From: DATAGF01 sp963819845
GTDB lineage: Bacteria; Actinomycetota; Thermoleophilia; Miltoncostaeales; Miltoncostaeaceae
Assembly: GCA_963819845.1 (NCBI GenBank)
Contig: CAWFXQ010000007.1
Location: forward strand, 124,001-188,000
Direction of reading: 5' to 3'
Length of the DNA stretch: 64,000 bases
Within the stretch, counting starts at the first letter, position 1. The number at the start of each line of letters is the position of its first letter. The notes beneath the pieces were generated by a model, which searched no databases, had not been told where the DNA came from, and worked only from the letters and a program-made list of their open reading frames with translations. This document shows positions 27,787 to 35,853 of the stretch, piece after piece. A program made the translations under genes and the position numbers.

Positions 27787-29247
27787 CTATTGGTCCCCGG
27801 GGCGGGTGCGGCGCGCCAGCAGCGGCCCCACGAGGTCCGGCTCGAGGCCCTCGAGCAGGGCACCCGCCCGGCCCGGCGCGAGATCGAGCGCCCGCCGTGA
27901 GCCCGCGCCCTGGCCGAGGAACGCCGTGAGCGTGCAGAGGCCGGCGCGGCGCTGGAAGGGGCTCTGGGCGACGCGGTAGGCCACGATCCCCTCCGGCACC
28001 ACCAGCGTGTGGCGCCGGGACAGGCTCCCCTCGCGCAGCGCCAGGCGCCCCGCCTCCAGGCGGTTGCCCAGGGAGCGGTACCGGTCGATGCCCACCGGGA
28101 CCATCACAACAGCCAGCGCGGCGGCGGCGACGGCCGCGGGCAGCGCGCCGGCGAGGGCCAGGGCGACGGCCGCGAGCGCGGGCGGCCCGGCGGCGCGGAC
28201 GATGCGGCGGGAGAGCGCCGCGCGGGGGTGGGGGTCCAGGCCGTCGCGGACGCGCGGGTCGAGACGCCGCGCCAGGTCCCAGACCTCCCCCGCCGAGCCG
28301 GCGGGCAGCAGCACGGTGCGGCCGCGCGCGTCGCCCTGGCCTGACGGTACGCCGCCCACCACCGCCCGCAGCGCGGCGAGGTCGAGGGCCCGCCAGGGCG
28401 GCGAGTCGCGCACCTCGAGCGCACGCACGCGGGCCCGGTCGATCGTCACGCTGCGGTGCGCGACGAGGCCGCGCTCGGCCAACAGGCGCCCGCGGCTCTC
28501 GACGAGCCGGAACCGGCCGTCGACGATCAGGCTGCCCAGCGCGGCGAGCCCGGCGGCGAGGGCCGCGGCCGCGCCGGCCAGCGCCGCGATCCCGGCCGGG
28601 TGACTGGGGACGAGGTCCACGCCCCCGGCGGCCAGGTCGTCGACCCAGCCGATGTCGGCGTCCCTGATGATCCTGAGCCCGGCGGCCAGCGCCGCGACCG
28701 GCACCAGCAGGTAGCGGCCGCTGGTCGCCCCGGCGACCGCCAGGGTGCGCGGCGTGACCGTCGCCAGCGTCTGGGCGGGCGGGTCGGCCGGGAGCGGTCC
28801 GGCGGCCGCGCGCCGGGCGAGGACGGCCTCGCGCAGGGCGTTCGCATCGGCCCGGCGCACCGCCGCCAGCCGCAGGCCCGAGGCCGCCGCGCCCCCGGCG
28901 GCGTCGTCCACCCGCACCTGCACCAGGCCCGCGAGGCGGTGCAGGAGGGGCGCGCTCACGTCGACGCCCCGGATCCGCTCCAGCGGGACGGTGCGAAGCG
29001 CGCGGGTGAGCACCCCGGAGCGCACCTCGAGCCGGCCGTCGGCGACGCGGTAGGTGAAGCGCATCCAGGCCAGCACCGCGAACGGGGTCGCGATGAGCGC
29101 GGCCGCCAGCAGGACGATCCCCACGACCAGCGGCGAGCGCCCGCTGACCAGGCTGATGATCCCGATGACGCCCACCACCCTCACCGCCCGCCACCCGTAG
29201 ACCGCGATGGCCAGGGGGTGCAGCCGGCCGGCGACCTCGGCGGTCAG
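27787..29247 (-). CDS. bPH2 domain membrane protein, YdbT-like
   Basis: About 486 residues with three PH-like modules separated by membrane helices, ending in a conserved YRVAQSPFQRRAGLCTL. The YdbT/YdbS pair occurs together in many Gram-positives and was linked in Bacillus to tolerance of antimicrobial peptides. The N-terminal TAEVAGRLHPLAIAVYGWRA is a family feature, but no ATG, GTG or TTG precedes it. CTG 29247 overlaps the previous stop (CTGA) and has GGGGGAGG 4-5 nt upstream, so a CTG start is proposed. GTG 29184 would lose the conserved part. Confidence 0.75.
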   Translation of the reverse strand: MTAEVAGRLHPLAIAVYGWRAVRVVGVIGIISLVSGRSPLVVGIVLLAAALIATPFAVLAWMRFTYRVADGRLEVRSGVLTRALRTVPLERIRGVDVSAPLLHRLAGLVQVRVDDAAGGAAASGLRLAAVRRADANALREAVLARRAAAGPLPADPPAQTLATVTPRTLAVAGATSGRYLLVPVAALAAGLRIIRDADIGWVDDLAAGGVDLVPSHPAGIAALAGAAAALAAGLAALGSLIVDGRFRLVESRGRLLAERGLVAHRSVTIDRARVRALEVRDSPPWRALDLAALRAVVGGVPSGQGDARGRTVLLPAGSAGEVWDLARRLDPRVRDGLDPHPRAALSRRIVRAAGPPALAAVALALAGALPAAVAAAALAVVMVPVGIDRYRSLGNRLEAGRLALREGSLSRRHTLVVPEGIVAYRVAQSPFQRRAGLCTLTAFLGQGAGSRRALDLAPGRAGALLEGLEPDLVGPLLARRTRPGDQ

Positions 29248-29747
29248 GTCGCCTCCCCCTCGCCGGCGAGCGCCGCGAGGTCCTCGCGCAGGCGCGCGAC
29301 GCGGCCCTGGTCGAGGCCGGGGATCCGCGCCGCGGCGGCCGATGCCGTGCGCACCTCGACGGTCTCGAGGCCCAGCGCCCGCTCCAGCGGGCCCGAGGAG
29401 GTCTCGACCGCCTGGATGCGGCTGTGGGGGACGATGGTCCACTGCCGGGTCAACCACCCGCGCTGCAGGTAGAGGCCGAGCGGCGTGACCTCGAAGCGCA
29501 GGAAGCGGTAGGCGATGCCCGGCGCGATGAGCGACGCCGCGGCCCCCAGCGCCACCAGGCCCGCCAGGCCGGCGACCAGCGCGGCCAGCGGCGGGTCTCC
29601 CGCCAGCGACCAGGCCACGATCACGGCGGCGCCGGCGACGGCGACCAGCGCCGTGCCGATGAGGCCGTGGAGGGCCCACAGCCGCCGCACCCGCGGATCG
29701 AGCGACTCGGAGGGGGTCCGCAGGGTCGCGGCGGCGTCGCCCGTCAT
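29244..29747 (-). CDS. bPH2 domain membrane protein, YdbS-like
   Basis: 167 residues: two membrane helices (ALHGLIGTALVAVAGAAVIV and ALVAGLAGLVALGAAASLI) then a PH-like domain with RQWTIVPHSRIQAVETSSGP and LGLETVEVRTA, the typical bPH2 signature. It precedes and overlaps the YdbT-like gene. ATG 29747. Confidence 0.8.
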   Translation of the reverse strand: MTGDAAATLRTPSESLDPRVRRLWALHGLIGTALVAVAGAAVIVAWSLAGDPPLAALVAGLAGLVALGAAASLIAPGIAYRFLRFEVTPLGLYLQRGWLTRQWTIVPHSRIQAVETSSGPLERALGLETVEVRTASAAAARIPGLDQGRVARLREDLAALAGEGEAT

Positions 29748-29772
29748 CCTGCGGTCACGGTAGCGGAGCGAC

Positions 29773-29778
29773 TAGCCT
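29773..29778 (+). promoter_or_regulatory. -10-like hexamer TAGCCT, leaderless start
   Basis: TAGCCT lies 8 nt before GTG 29787. Confidence 0.35.
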
Positions 29779-29786
29779 CGGCGACC

Positions 29787-30470
29787 GTGCTGGTGCTGAT
29801 CGACATCGACGGAACCCTGCTGCACGGGACGCCGCGGGCGCACACCGAGGCCCTGGTGCGGGCCATGGGCGACGTCCACGGCGTGGCGGCGACCCCCTCC
29901 GACGTGGCCTCCGTCGGGCCCGCCGGGCGCACCGACCCGGAGATCGCCCGCCTGGTGCTGCGACGCCACGGCCTCTCCGACGCGGCGATCGACGCGGCGA
30001 TGCGCCGGTGGATGGCCCGGGCCGCCGAGCTCTATCCCGCCGTGGACGCGTACCACCCGCCGCCGGTCGTGGCGCCCGGGGCCGACGCCGCGATCGGGCG
30101 GATCGCGGGGGCCGGCGGCGCGCCGGCGCTGCTCACGGGCAACCTCGAGCCGATCGCGTGGGCCAAAATGGCGCGCGCCGGCCTCGGCGGGTGGTTCCCC
30201 GAGGGAGGCGGGGGGTTCGGCTCCGACGACGAGAGCCGCGACGCCCTGGTCCCGATCGCGCGGGCGCGCGCCGGCGCGGACGGCGCGGTCACCGTGGTCG
30301 GGGACACGCCCCGCGACATCGCGTGCGCGCGGGCCGGCGGCGCGCGCTGCGTGGCCGTGGCGACCGGCTCGCACGGGTCCGCCGAGCTGGCCGCCGCCGA
30401 CGCGGTGGTCGGCGACCTCGCCGCCGCGGCCGCGGTCCTCGAGGGCTGGCTCGACGGCGCCTCGCGCTAG
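29787..30470 (+). CDS. HAD-superfamily hydrolase
   Basis: 227 residues. Motif I is LVLIDIDGTLLHG, motif II ALLTGNLE, and motif IV VVGDTPRDIACARAGGARCVAV. The cap is helical (about 20-95), as in phosphoglycolate-phosphatase-like enzymes. The substrate is not predictable. GTG 29787 starts exactly at the conserved strand. The 3' end overlaps the convergent lipoprotein gene by 4 nt. Confidence 0.8.
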   Translation: MLVLIDIDGTLLHGTPRAHTEALVRAMGDVHGVAATPSDVASVGPAGRTDPEIARLVLRRHGLSDAAIDAAMRRWMARAAELYPAVDAYHPPPVVAPGADAAIGRIAGAGGAPALLTGNLEPIAWAKMARAGLGGWFPEGGGGFGSDDESRDALVPIARARAGADGAVTVVGDTPRDIACARAGGARCVAVATGSHGSAELAAADAVVGDLAAAAAVLEGWLDGASR

Positions 30471-30853
30471 CCGGGGCCGAGCGCCTCCCGCACCCGGTCG
30501 TAGACGCGCGCCTCGCAGTCGGTGCGCCGCTCGAGCGCCGCGCCGACCTCCTCGCCGCCGATCGTCCCCCGCACGACGATCCGCTCGCCGGAGTCCGGCA
30601 GGGGGAGGCAGGTCTCGTCGTCGCCGGCCTCGCCCAGCGCCTCCAGGATCTGCGAGCAGGCCTCGAGATCTGCCACCCCGCAGTCGAGGGCGACGCGGAA
30701 GGTCGGGCCCGCCTCGGGCTCGAGGGTCACGGCGAGCCGGTCGGGCGGCGGCGGATCGGTGCGGTCCCCGGCCCCGCCGGACCCGCCGGCGCAGCCCGCC
30801 AGCGCGAGCGCCGTGGCGGCCGCGATCGCGAGGAGTGTTGCGATCGGTGCCAT
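30467..30853 (-). CDS. lipoprotein with subtilisin-inhibitor-like pattern
   Basis: 128 residues. A lipoprotein signal ends in LALAGC. The mature part has four Cys arranged as ALDCGVADLEAC, ETCLPLPD and TDCEARVY, with VRGTIGGEEVG before the last. The order of Cys and the strand preceding the final Cys resemble the SSI protease inhibitor fold, but the reactive-site segment is not recognisable. The assignment is tentative; an unknown lipoprotein is the safe call. Confidence 0.6.
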   Translation of the reverse strand: MAPIATLLAIAAATALALAGCAGGSGGAGDRTDPPPPDRLAVTLEPEAGPTFRVALDCGVADLEACSQILEALGEAGDDETCLPLPDSGERIVVRGTIGGEEVGAALERRTDCEARVYDRVREALGPG

Positions 30854-30956
30854 CGACGGATGCTACGAGACGCCGCCGACCCGGCGGCCACGCCCGTTGA
30901 CGCCGCGGTGATGGACGACTTCATCTACGGCGAGCCGGTCGCGCCCGTTCAAGCCG

Positions 30957-32387
30957 TCAGGGGACGGTCCGCACCGCCACGGTGTTGGTGCGCCCGGCGG
31001 CGGCGCCGGGCGGGCCGTGGGCGATCACGACGACGTCGTGGCTCTCCAGGCCGCCGACCTCGCGCGCGCGCTCCAGCATGAGCGCGGCCAGCGCCTCGGC
31101 CGAGGCGGGCCGCGGCGGCAGGCGACCGGGCACCACCCCCCATTCCAGCGCGAGCTGGCGCCGCACGCGCTCGTCCTCGGAGAGCGCGATCACGGGAAGC
31201 CGGGGGCGGTACTTGGCCGCCGCCCGGGCGGCGCCGCCGCTGACGGTGGTCACGACCAGCGCCGCCGCGCCGACCTGCTGGGCGAGGTGCACCGCCGACT
31301 GCATGACCGCCTCGGCGTTGCCGGTCACGCTGGAGAGGAGCCCCAGCGACAGGGGCACCCCGGCCTCCGCCTCGCCGGCGATCTCCCCCATGGCCGCCAC
31401 GGTCTCCACGGGGTAGCGGCCCACGCTGGTCTCACCCGAGAGCATCACCGCCGACGTGCCGTCGAGGATCGCGTTGGCGACGTCGGCGGCCTCGGCCCGG
31501 GTGGGCTCGGGCTGGGTGATCATCGACTCGAGCATCTGGGTGGCGGTGATCGTGAGCTTGCCCATCGCCCCGGCGCGCCGGATCACGTCCTTCTGGATCA
31601 GCGGCACGCGCGCGACCCCGGCCTCCACGCCGAGGTCGCCGCGGGCGACCATGACCCCGTCGGAGACGTCGACGATCTCCTCGAGCACATCGTAGGCCTC
31701 GATCTTCTCGATCTTGGCGATCACGCGGGCCTCGCTGCCGAGTGCCCCGAGCGCTCCCCTCAGGCGGCGCACGTCGATGCCCGACCGCACGAACGAGAGC
31801 GCCACGACGTCGGCGCCGATGTCGCAGGCGACCTCCAGGTCGGCGAGGTCGCGGTCGCCGAGCGTCGCGGCGGGGGTCTGGACGTGGGTGACGTAGATCC
31901 CCTTGCGGGGCGCGATCCGGCCCGGCCGCTCGACCACCGCGGTCACGGTGTCCTGCGCCGGCTGCGCGTCGACCACCCGCAGCCGCGGGGTGCCGTCGCC
32001 GATCACGATCTCCGAGCGCCCCACCGTCACGGCCGCGGCGAGGCCGGGCCAGCGGGTCGGCACCTGCCCGTCGACCGCCTCGGCGCCCGCCGAGAAGACG
32101 ACCCGCTCCCCGCGCAGGACCTGCCGCTCGACGGCCTGCCCCAGCCGCATCTTGGGGCCGGCGAGGTCCACGACCAGCGTCAGCGGCCGCCCCGCCCGGC
32201 GGGCGGCGGCGCGCAGCCCCGCCGCCCGGGCCGTCCACTGGTCGGGCCCGTCGTGGGCGCAGTTGATCCGGCCGCCGTCGATGCCGGCCGCGATCAGCTC
32301 GTTGACGCGGCCGGGCTCGTCGGTTGACGGCCCCAGCGTGGCGAGGATCTTCGTGCGGCGGACCACCCACGGGGAACGGTCGCACAT
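30957..32387 (-). CDS. pyk: pyruvate kinase, atypical
   Basis: 476 residues. RRTKILATLGPSTDEPGRV opens the barrel, VIAKIEKIEAYDVLEEIV holds the active Lys and GVMVARGDLGVEAG is the Mg-binding motif; TITATQMLESMITQPEPTRAE and DGTSAVMLSGETSVGRYPVE complete the enzyme. Unusual residues: the RxNFSHG motif reads RINCAHDG and DTKGPEIR reads DLAGPKMR. These changes near the phosphate and K+ sites put it in a divergent subgroup. It would convert PEP and ADP to pyruvate and ATP. ATG 32387 or the GTG just before RRTKI are possible starts. Confidence 0.85.
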   Translation of the reverse strand: MCDRSPWVVRRTKILATLGPSTDEPGRVNELIAAGIDGGRINCAHDGPDQWTARAAGLRAAARRAGRPLTLVVDLAGPKMRLGQAVERQVLRGERVVFSAGAEAVDGQVPTRWPGLAAAVTVGRSEIVIGDGTPRLRVVDAQPAQDTVTAVVERPGRIAPRKGIYVTHVQTPAATLGDRDLADLEVACDIGADVVALSFVRSGIDVRRLRGALGALGSEARVIAKIEKIEAYDVLEEIVDVSDGVMVARGDLGVEAGVARVPLIQKDVIRRAGAMGKLTITATQMLESMITQPEPTRAEAADVANAILDGTSAVMLSGETSVGRYPVETVAAMGEIAGEAEAGVPLSLGLLSSVTGNAEAVMQSAVHLAQQVGAAALVVTTVSGGAARAAAKYRPRLPVIALSEDERVRRQLALEWGVVPGRLPPRPASAEALAALMLERAREVGGLESHDVVVIAHGPPGAAAGRTNTVAVRTVP

Positions 32388-32416
32388 CGCCGCCGCGGCC
32401 GCGGGCCCTCCGCCCG

Positions 32417-32422
32417 TAACCT
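32417..32422 (+). promoter_or_regulatory. -10-like hexamer TAACCT, leaderless start
   Basis: TAACCT lies 6 nt before GTG 32429. Confidence 0.4.
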
Positions 32423-32428
32423 GCGGCC

Positions 32429-33199
32429 GTGAGCGCCCGCTTCGCACTGCGCGACATCCCGGGCCCGGAGCCGGCGATCGAGAAGAGCGGGCCGGCGGAG
32501 CCGCTCGCCCGCGAGGCCGAGGGCCTGCGCCTGGTCGCCGGGCGCACCTGGGCCCCCCGGCTGGTCGCCGCGGGGCCGGGGCGGGTGGTCGCGACCCGCT
32601 GCCCGGGCGCGCCGCGCCCCCTGGCGGAGCTCGGCGCGGGCGACGCCCGGCGCCTGGGCGCCGTCCTGCGCGAGCTCCACGACCTGCGCCGCGGCGCCGA
32701 GGGCGGGCTCTGGTCGTGGCCCGAGCCGGCCCGGTCGCCCGCCGCCTACCGCGAGCGGCGCGCCGAGGACGCCGAGGCGGCCCTGGCGGGCACCCCGCAC
32801 GCCGGCCTCGCCCGCCGGGCCCTCCGGGCGGCCCCGCTGCCGCCCGCCGCCGCCGATCCCTTCCGGCTCCTGCACGGCGACCTGGTCGAGGCCAACATCG
32901 TCTGGGGCCCCGCGGGGCCGGCCCTGGTCGACTGGGAGTTCTGGAGGATGGGCGACCCCGCCGAGGACCTCGCCTACCTCGCCGAGCTCAACCGCCTGCC
33001 CGGCGACGTGTGCTCCGCCGTCCTGGAGGGCTACGGCTCGGCCGGCGAGGTGGCGGCGGCGATCGACGCCTGGCGCGCGGTCGTCGCCCTCGACGCCGCC
33101 GCCTGGTACCTCGGCGAGGGGATGGATCGCGAGGCTGCCGGCCTCCTCGCCCGGGGCGCGGCCCTCGCCGCGGAGGCCCCGGCGCCGCGCGGCCCGTGA
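32429..33199 (+). CDS. APH-family phosphotransferase
   Basis: 256 residues of the aminoglycoside/choline kinase fold. FRLLHGDLVEANIVW holds the catalytic Asp and metal-binding Asn, and PALVDWEFWRMGDPAEDLAYL holds the second metal Asp. In contrast to the kinase-like gene at 5606, all key residues are present. The phosphate acceptor is unknown; choline/ethanolamine or antibiotic kinases are possible. Divergent from pyk with 41 nt between starts. Confidence 0.75.
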   Translation: MSARFALRDIPGPEPAIEKSGPAEPLAREAEGLRLVAGRTWAPRLVAAGPGRVVATRCPGAPRPLAELGAGDARRLGAVLRELHDLRRGAEGGLWSWPEPARSPAAYRERRAEDAEAALAGTPHAGLARRALRAAPLPPAAADPFRLLHGDLVEANIVWGPAGPALVDWEFWRMGDPAEDLAYLAELNRLPGDVCSAVLEGYGSAGEVAAAIDAWRAVVALDAAAWYLGEGMDREAAGLLARGAALAAEAPAPRGP

Positions 33200-33201
33200 C
33201 C

Positions 33202-33239
33202 GTGCCAATTGGCCGGACCGCACGCCGGCCAATCGGCAC
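33202..33239. promoter_or_regulatory. 15-bp inverted repeat before the amt operon
   Basis: GTGCCAATTGGCCGG (33202-33216) and CCGGCCAATCGGCAC (33225-33239) pair with one mismatch around 8 nt. It sits just after the APH gene stop and about 170 nt before amt. It can be a terminator of the former or an operator of the latter; no T-run follows. Confidence 0.45.
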
Positions 33240-33407
33240 ACACACCCGCGCGGGGCCCCGCGGCGGGCGGGCGGCCCTTGTCCACCGGGCGAACCCCGGG
33301 GCCGAACTCTCATACACGTGGCTAAAGCCCCCCGACGGCCCTCTCCATAGCCTCAGCGCACTCGGGGCCCTCCGGGCCTGTCGTCCTTTTTCGCCCAAGG
33401 AGAGTAG

Positions 33408-34850
33408 ATGCGATTGAGGTCCTTCCGGCTCGTGCCGGCTCTGGTGGCCGTGCTGCTGCTTCTGGTCCCGGCCCTTGCCGCCGCTCAGGACGTCAGTGAC
33501 GCGGACATCGCGCTCAACTCGACCTTCATCTTCTTCGCCGCAGTGCTCGTCCTGTTCATGCAGGCCGGCTTCGCGATGCTCGAGGTGGGTCTCTCGCGCA
33601 TGAAGAACGCCGGCGCGGTGATGGGGAAGATCCTCATCAACGTGTCGATCGCCTTCCTGATGTTCTGGGCCGTCGGCTTCTCGCTGGCCTTCGGGACCGG
33701 CAACGACTTCCTCGGCTCGAGCGGTTGGTTCCTCGACAACAGCAACCCCGCCGTCGACTACGCGTCGCTCGCGTACAGCGCGACGAACTTCGAGATCACC
33801 TACTTCTTCCAGGTGGTCTTCTGCGCCGTCTCGCTGGCGATCGTCTTCGGCGCCATGCTCGACCGCACCAAGTTCATCGGCTACATCATCTTCGCCATCG
33901 CCTTCACGGGCGTGATCTACCCGATCGTGGCCCACTGGACCTGGGGCGGCGGGTGGCTCCTGCAGGACGGCTTCCAGGACTTCGCCGGCTCCTCGATCGT
34001 CCACCTCCAGGGCGCGCTCGCCGCGCTCGCGGGCGCGATCGTGCTGGGACCGCGCATCGGGAAGTTCCGAGACGGCAAGGCGGTGCCGATCCCCGGCCAC
34101 TCCATGCCGCTGATGATCCTGGGCGTGATCATCCTGTGGGTCGGCTGGATGGGCTTCAACCCGGGGTCGTTCCTGAACGCGATCGGCGTCAACTTCGCCG
34201 ACGTGGCGGTGAACACGAACCTCGCGGCGGCCGCCGGCGTCATCGGCGCGACCGTCGGCTCCCTGATCATGTTCAAGACGCTCGACGTATCGCAGATGGG
34301 CAACGGCGCCATCGCAGGCCTGGTGGCGATCACCGCCCCCTGCGCGTTCGTGGACCCGTGGGCGGCCATCGTGATCGGCGCCTTCGCGGGCATCATCGTG
34401 CCGCCGCTCGTGGTCGCGGTCAACAAGATCAAGATCGACGACCCGGTCGGCGCCCTGCCGGTGCACGGCATGGCCGGCATCTGGGGCACCCTGGCCTGCG
34501 GCCTGTTCGCCACCGAGGGGCGGGCGACCGCTCTCGCGGTCGGCGAGGGCGGCCTGTTCTACACGGGCTCCGCCAGCCAGCTGTGGGTGCAGTTCTACGG
34601 CGTGCTCGCCACGATCGGCTTCACCTTCACGGCGTCGCTGATCGTGTTCATGGCGATCAAGCACACCGTGGGCCTGCGCGTGAGCGAGGACGAGGAGCTT
34701 CGCGGCCTGGACATCTCCGAGCACGGCATGTTCGGCTACCCGGAGCGGTTCATCGACGTCCCCGGCGCCGAGCCGGAGGACAACCCCGCGGCACCGGCGC
34801 CCGCCCCGGCGGGAGCCGCGACCGCGTCCGACCCGGCCACCGCCTCGTAA
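33408..34850 (+). CDS. amt: ammonium transporter
   Basis: 480 residues. A signal peptide (LVAVLLLLVPALAAAQ) precedes about eleven membrane helices. FMQAGFAMLEVGLSRMKNAG, the first twin His in SSIVHLQGALAAL, NPGSFLNAIG and the second His in PVHGMAGIWGTLACG are Amt hallmarks. The C-terminal tail has GLRVSEDEELRGLDISEHG, the PII-contact region, then a Pro/Ala-rich extension. AAGGAG lies before ATG 33408. The PII gene follows after 12 nt, the classic amt-glnK arrangement. Confidence 0.95.
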   Translation: MRLRSFRLVPALVAVLLLLVPALAAAQDVSDADIALNSTFIFFAAVLVLFMQAGFAMLEVGLSRMKNAGAVMGKILINVSIAFLMFWAVGFSLAFGTGNDFLGSSGWFLDNSNPAVDYASLAYSATNFEITYFFQVVFCAVSLAIVFGAMLDRTKFIGYIIFAIAFTGVIYPIVAHWTWGGGWLLQDGFQDFAGSSIVHLQGALAALAGAIVLGPRIGKFRDGKAVPIPGHSMPLMILGVIILWVGWMGFNPGSFLNAIGVNFADVAVNTNLAAAAGVIGATVGSLIMFKTLDVSQMGNGAIAGLVAITAPCAFVDPWAAIVIGAFAGIIVPPLVVAVNKIKIDDPVGALPVHGMAGIWGTLACGLFATEGRATALAVGEGGLFYTGSASQLWVQFYGVLATIGFTFTASLIVFMAIKHTVGLRVSEDEELRGLDISEHGMFGYPERFIDVPGAEPEDNPAAPAPAPAGAATASDPATAS

Positions 34851-34862
34851 GGAGCACAGTCC

Positions 34863-35228
34863 GTGAAGAAGATCGAGGCGTTCATCCGTCACGAGGCCCT
34901 GGAGGCCATCCACGACCGCCTGGCGAACATGGGGCTCCCCTCCATGAGCGTCACGGAGGTCAAGGGCTCCGGGCGACAGAAGGGCTTCACCGAGAGCTAC
35001 CGCGGCGCCAAGACCACCATCTTCCTGCGACCCAAGCTGAAGCTGGAGATGGTCGTCGACGACGGCGACGTGGACCGCGCCATCGACACGATCCTCGAGC
35101 TCGCCCACACGGGCGAGCCCGGGGACGGGAAGATCTTCATCCTTCCCGTGGAGGAGTCGATCCGCGTCCGCACCGGCGAGCGCGGCGACGTGGTGCTCGC
35201 TCCGCACCCCGAGGAGGCCACCGCGTAG
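34863..35228 (+). CDS. glnK: P-II nitrogen regulatory protein lacking Tyr51
   Basis: 121 residues. VKGSGRQKGFTESYRG begins the T-loop and HTGEPGDGKIFILPVEESIRVRTGERG is the C-terminal ATP-binding signature. The T-loop keeps Tyr46 (ESYRG), but position 51, the modified Tyr in most proteins, is Thr (YRGAKTT), and the expected YMVDFLPK reads TTIFLRPK. It should still bind ATP, ADP and 2-oxoglutarate and gate Amt, without Tyr51 nucleotidylation. GTG 34863 has AAGGAG upstream. Confidence 0.93.
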   Translation: MKKIEAFIRHEALEAIHDRLANMGLPSMSVTEVKGSGRQKGFTESYRGAKTTIFLRPKLKLEMVVDDGDVDRAIDTILELAHTGEPGDGKIFILPVEESIRVRTGERGDVVLAPHPEEATA

Positions 35229-35257
35229 GCGGTCCCCTCACCTGACGGTCGGCAACC

Positions 35258-35292
35258 GCGCCCGCGTCCCTCCCCACGGAGGGCGCGGGCGC
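35258..35292 (+). terminator. hairpin after the amt-PII operon
   Basis: GCGCCCGCGTCCCTCC (35258-35273) pairs with GGAGGGCGCGGGCGC (35278-35292), with one bulged base and a CCAC loop, 30 nt after the PII stop. A weak T-containing stretch follows. Confidence 0.65.
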
Positions 35293-35405
35293 CGTCGTTC
35301 CGGCCCCGACGGCATCCGGCCGGCTCCAGGAGACCCAGGTCCTCTGGCGCCCGGGGAGGGGGTTGGGGGAGGATCGACCCTTCGGGCCACCCAGGAGGAC
35401 ACTTG

Positions 35406-35822
35406 ATGCGCACTCCCACGACCACCCGCGGCCGCACCGTGGCCGCCGCCCTGGTCAGCGCCGCCGTCGTCGGCGCCGCGACCGGCGCGCTGATCGCCAA
35501 CGGCCAGTCGAGCACGACGATCCCGGCGGCTCCGCCGAGCGACGCCAAGGCCGCGGGTCTGACCGTCATCAACCAGACCGTGAAGGCGAACCCGACGCGG
35601 TTCAAGAACTTCGACGCCTTCCAGACCTACACGTACACGGCGCCGTCGGGCAAGGCCGTCCTGCAGGGCTTCGCCACGATCTCCGGGGGCAACACCGGGT
35701 CGGTCGTGATCACCGACACCCGCGCGACGCCGCGGCAGTTCACTGTGAACCTGGAGTACCCGGGCGAGCAGGGCACCCCGGGCAAGATCCACGTGCGCAT
35801 CCAATTGGTCCCACGGGGCTGA
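35406..35822 (+). CDS. secreted or membrane-anchored protein of unknown function
   Basis: 138 residues. A basic start, hydrophobic stretch VAAALVSAAVVGAATGALIA and a beta-rich mature part (TYTYTAPSGKAVLQGFATIS, RQFTVNLEYPGE). AGGAGG precedes ATG 35406. No catalytic motif or Cys. It converges on the histidine kinase gene with a 31-nt gap. Confidence 0.55.
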   Translation: MRTPTTTRGRTVAAALVSAAVVGAATGALIANGQSSTTIPAAPPSDAKAAGLTVINQTVKANPTRFKNFDAFQTYTYTAPSGKAVLQGFATISGGNTGSVVITDTRATPRQFTVNLEYPGEQGTPGKIHVRIQLVPRG

Positions 35823-35853
35823 ACGAGAGGGGCTTCCGGCCTCGGCTTGACGC

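Noticed and set aside
33202..33239. GlnR-type box before amt
   Set aside because: The palindrome does not match the GTnAC-type half sites, so no regulator is named.
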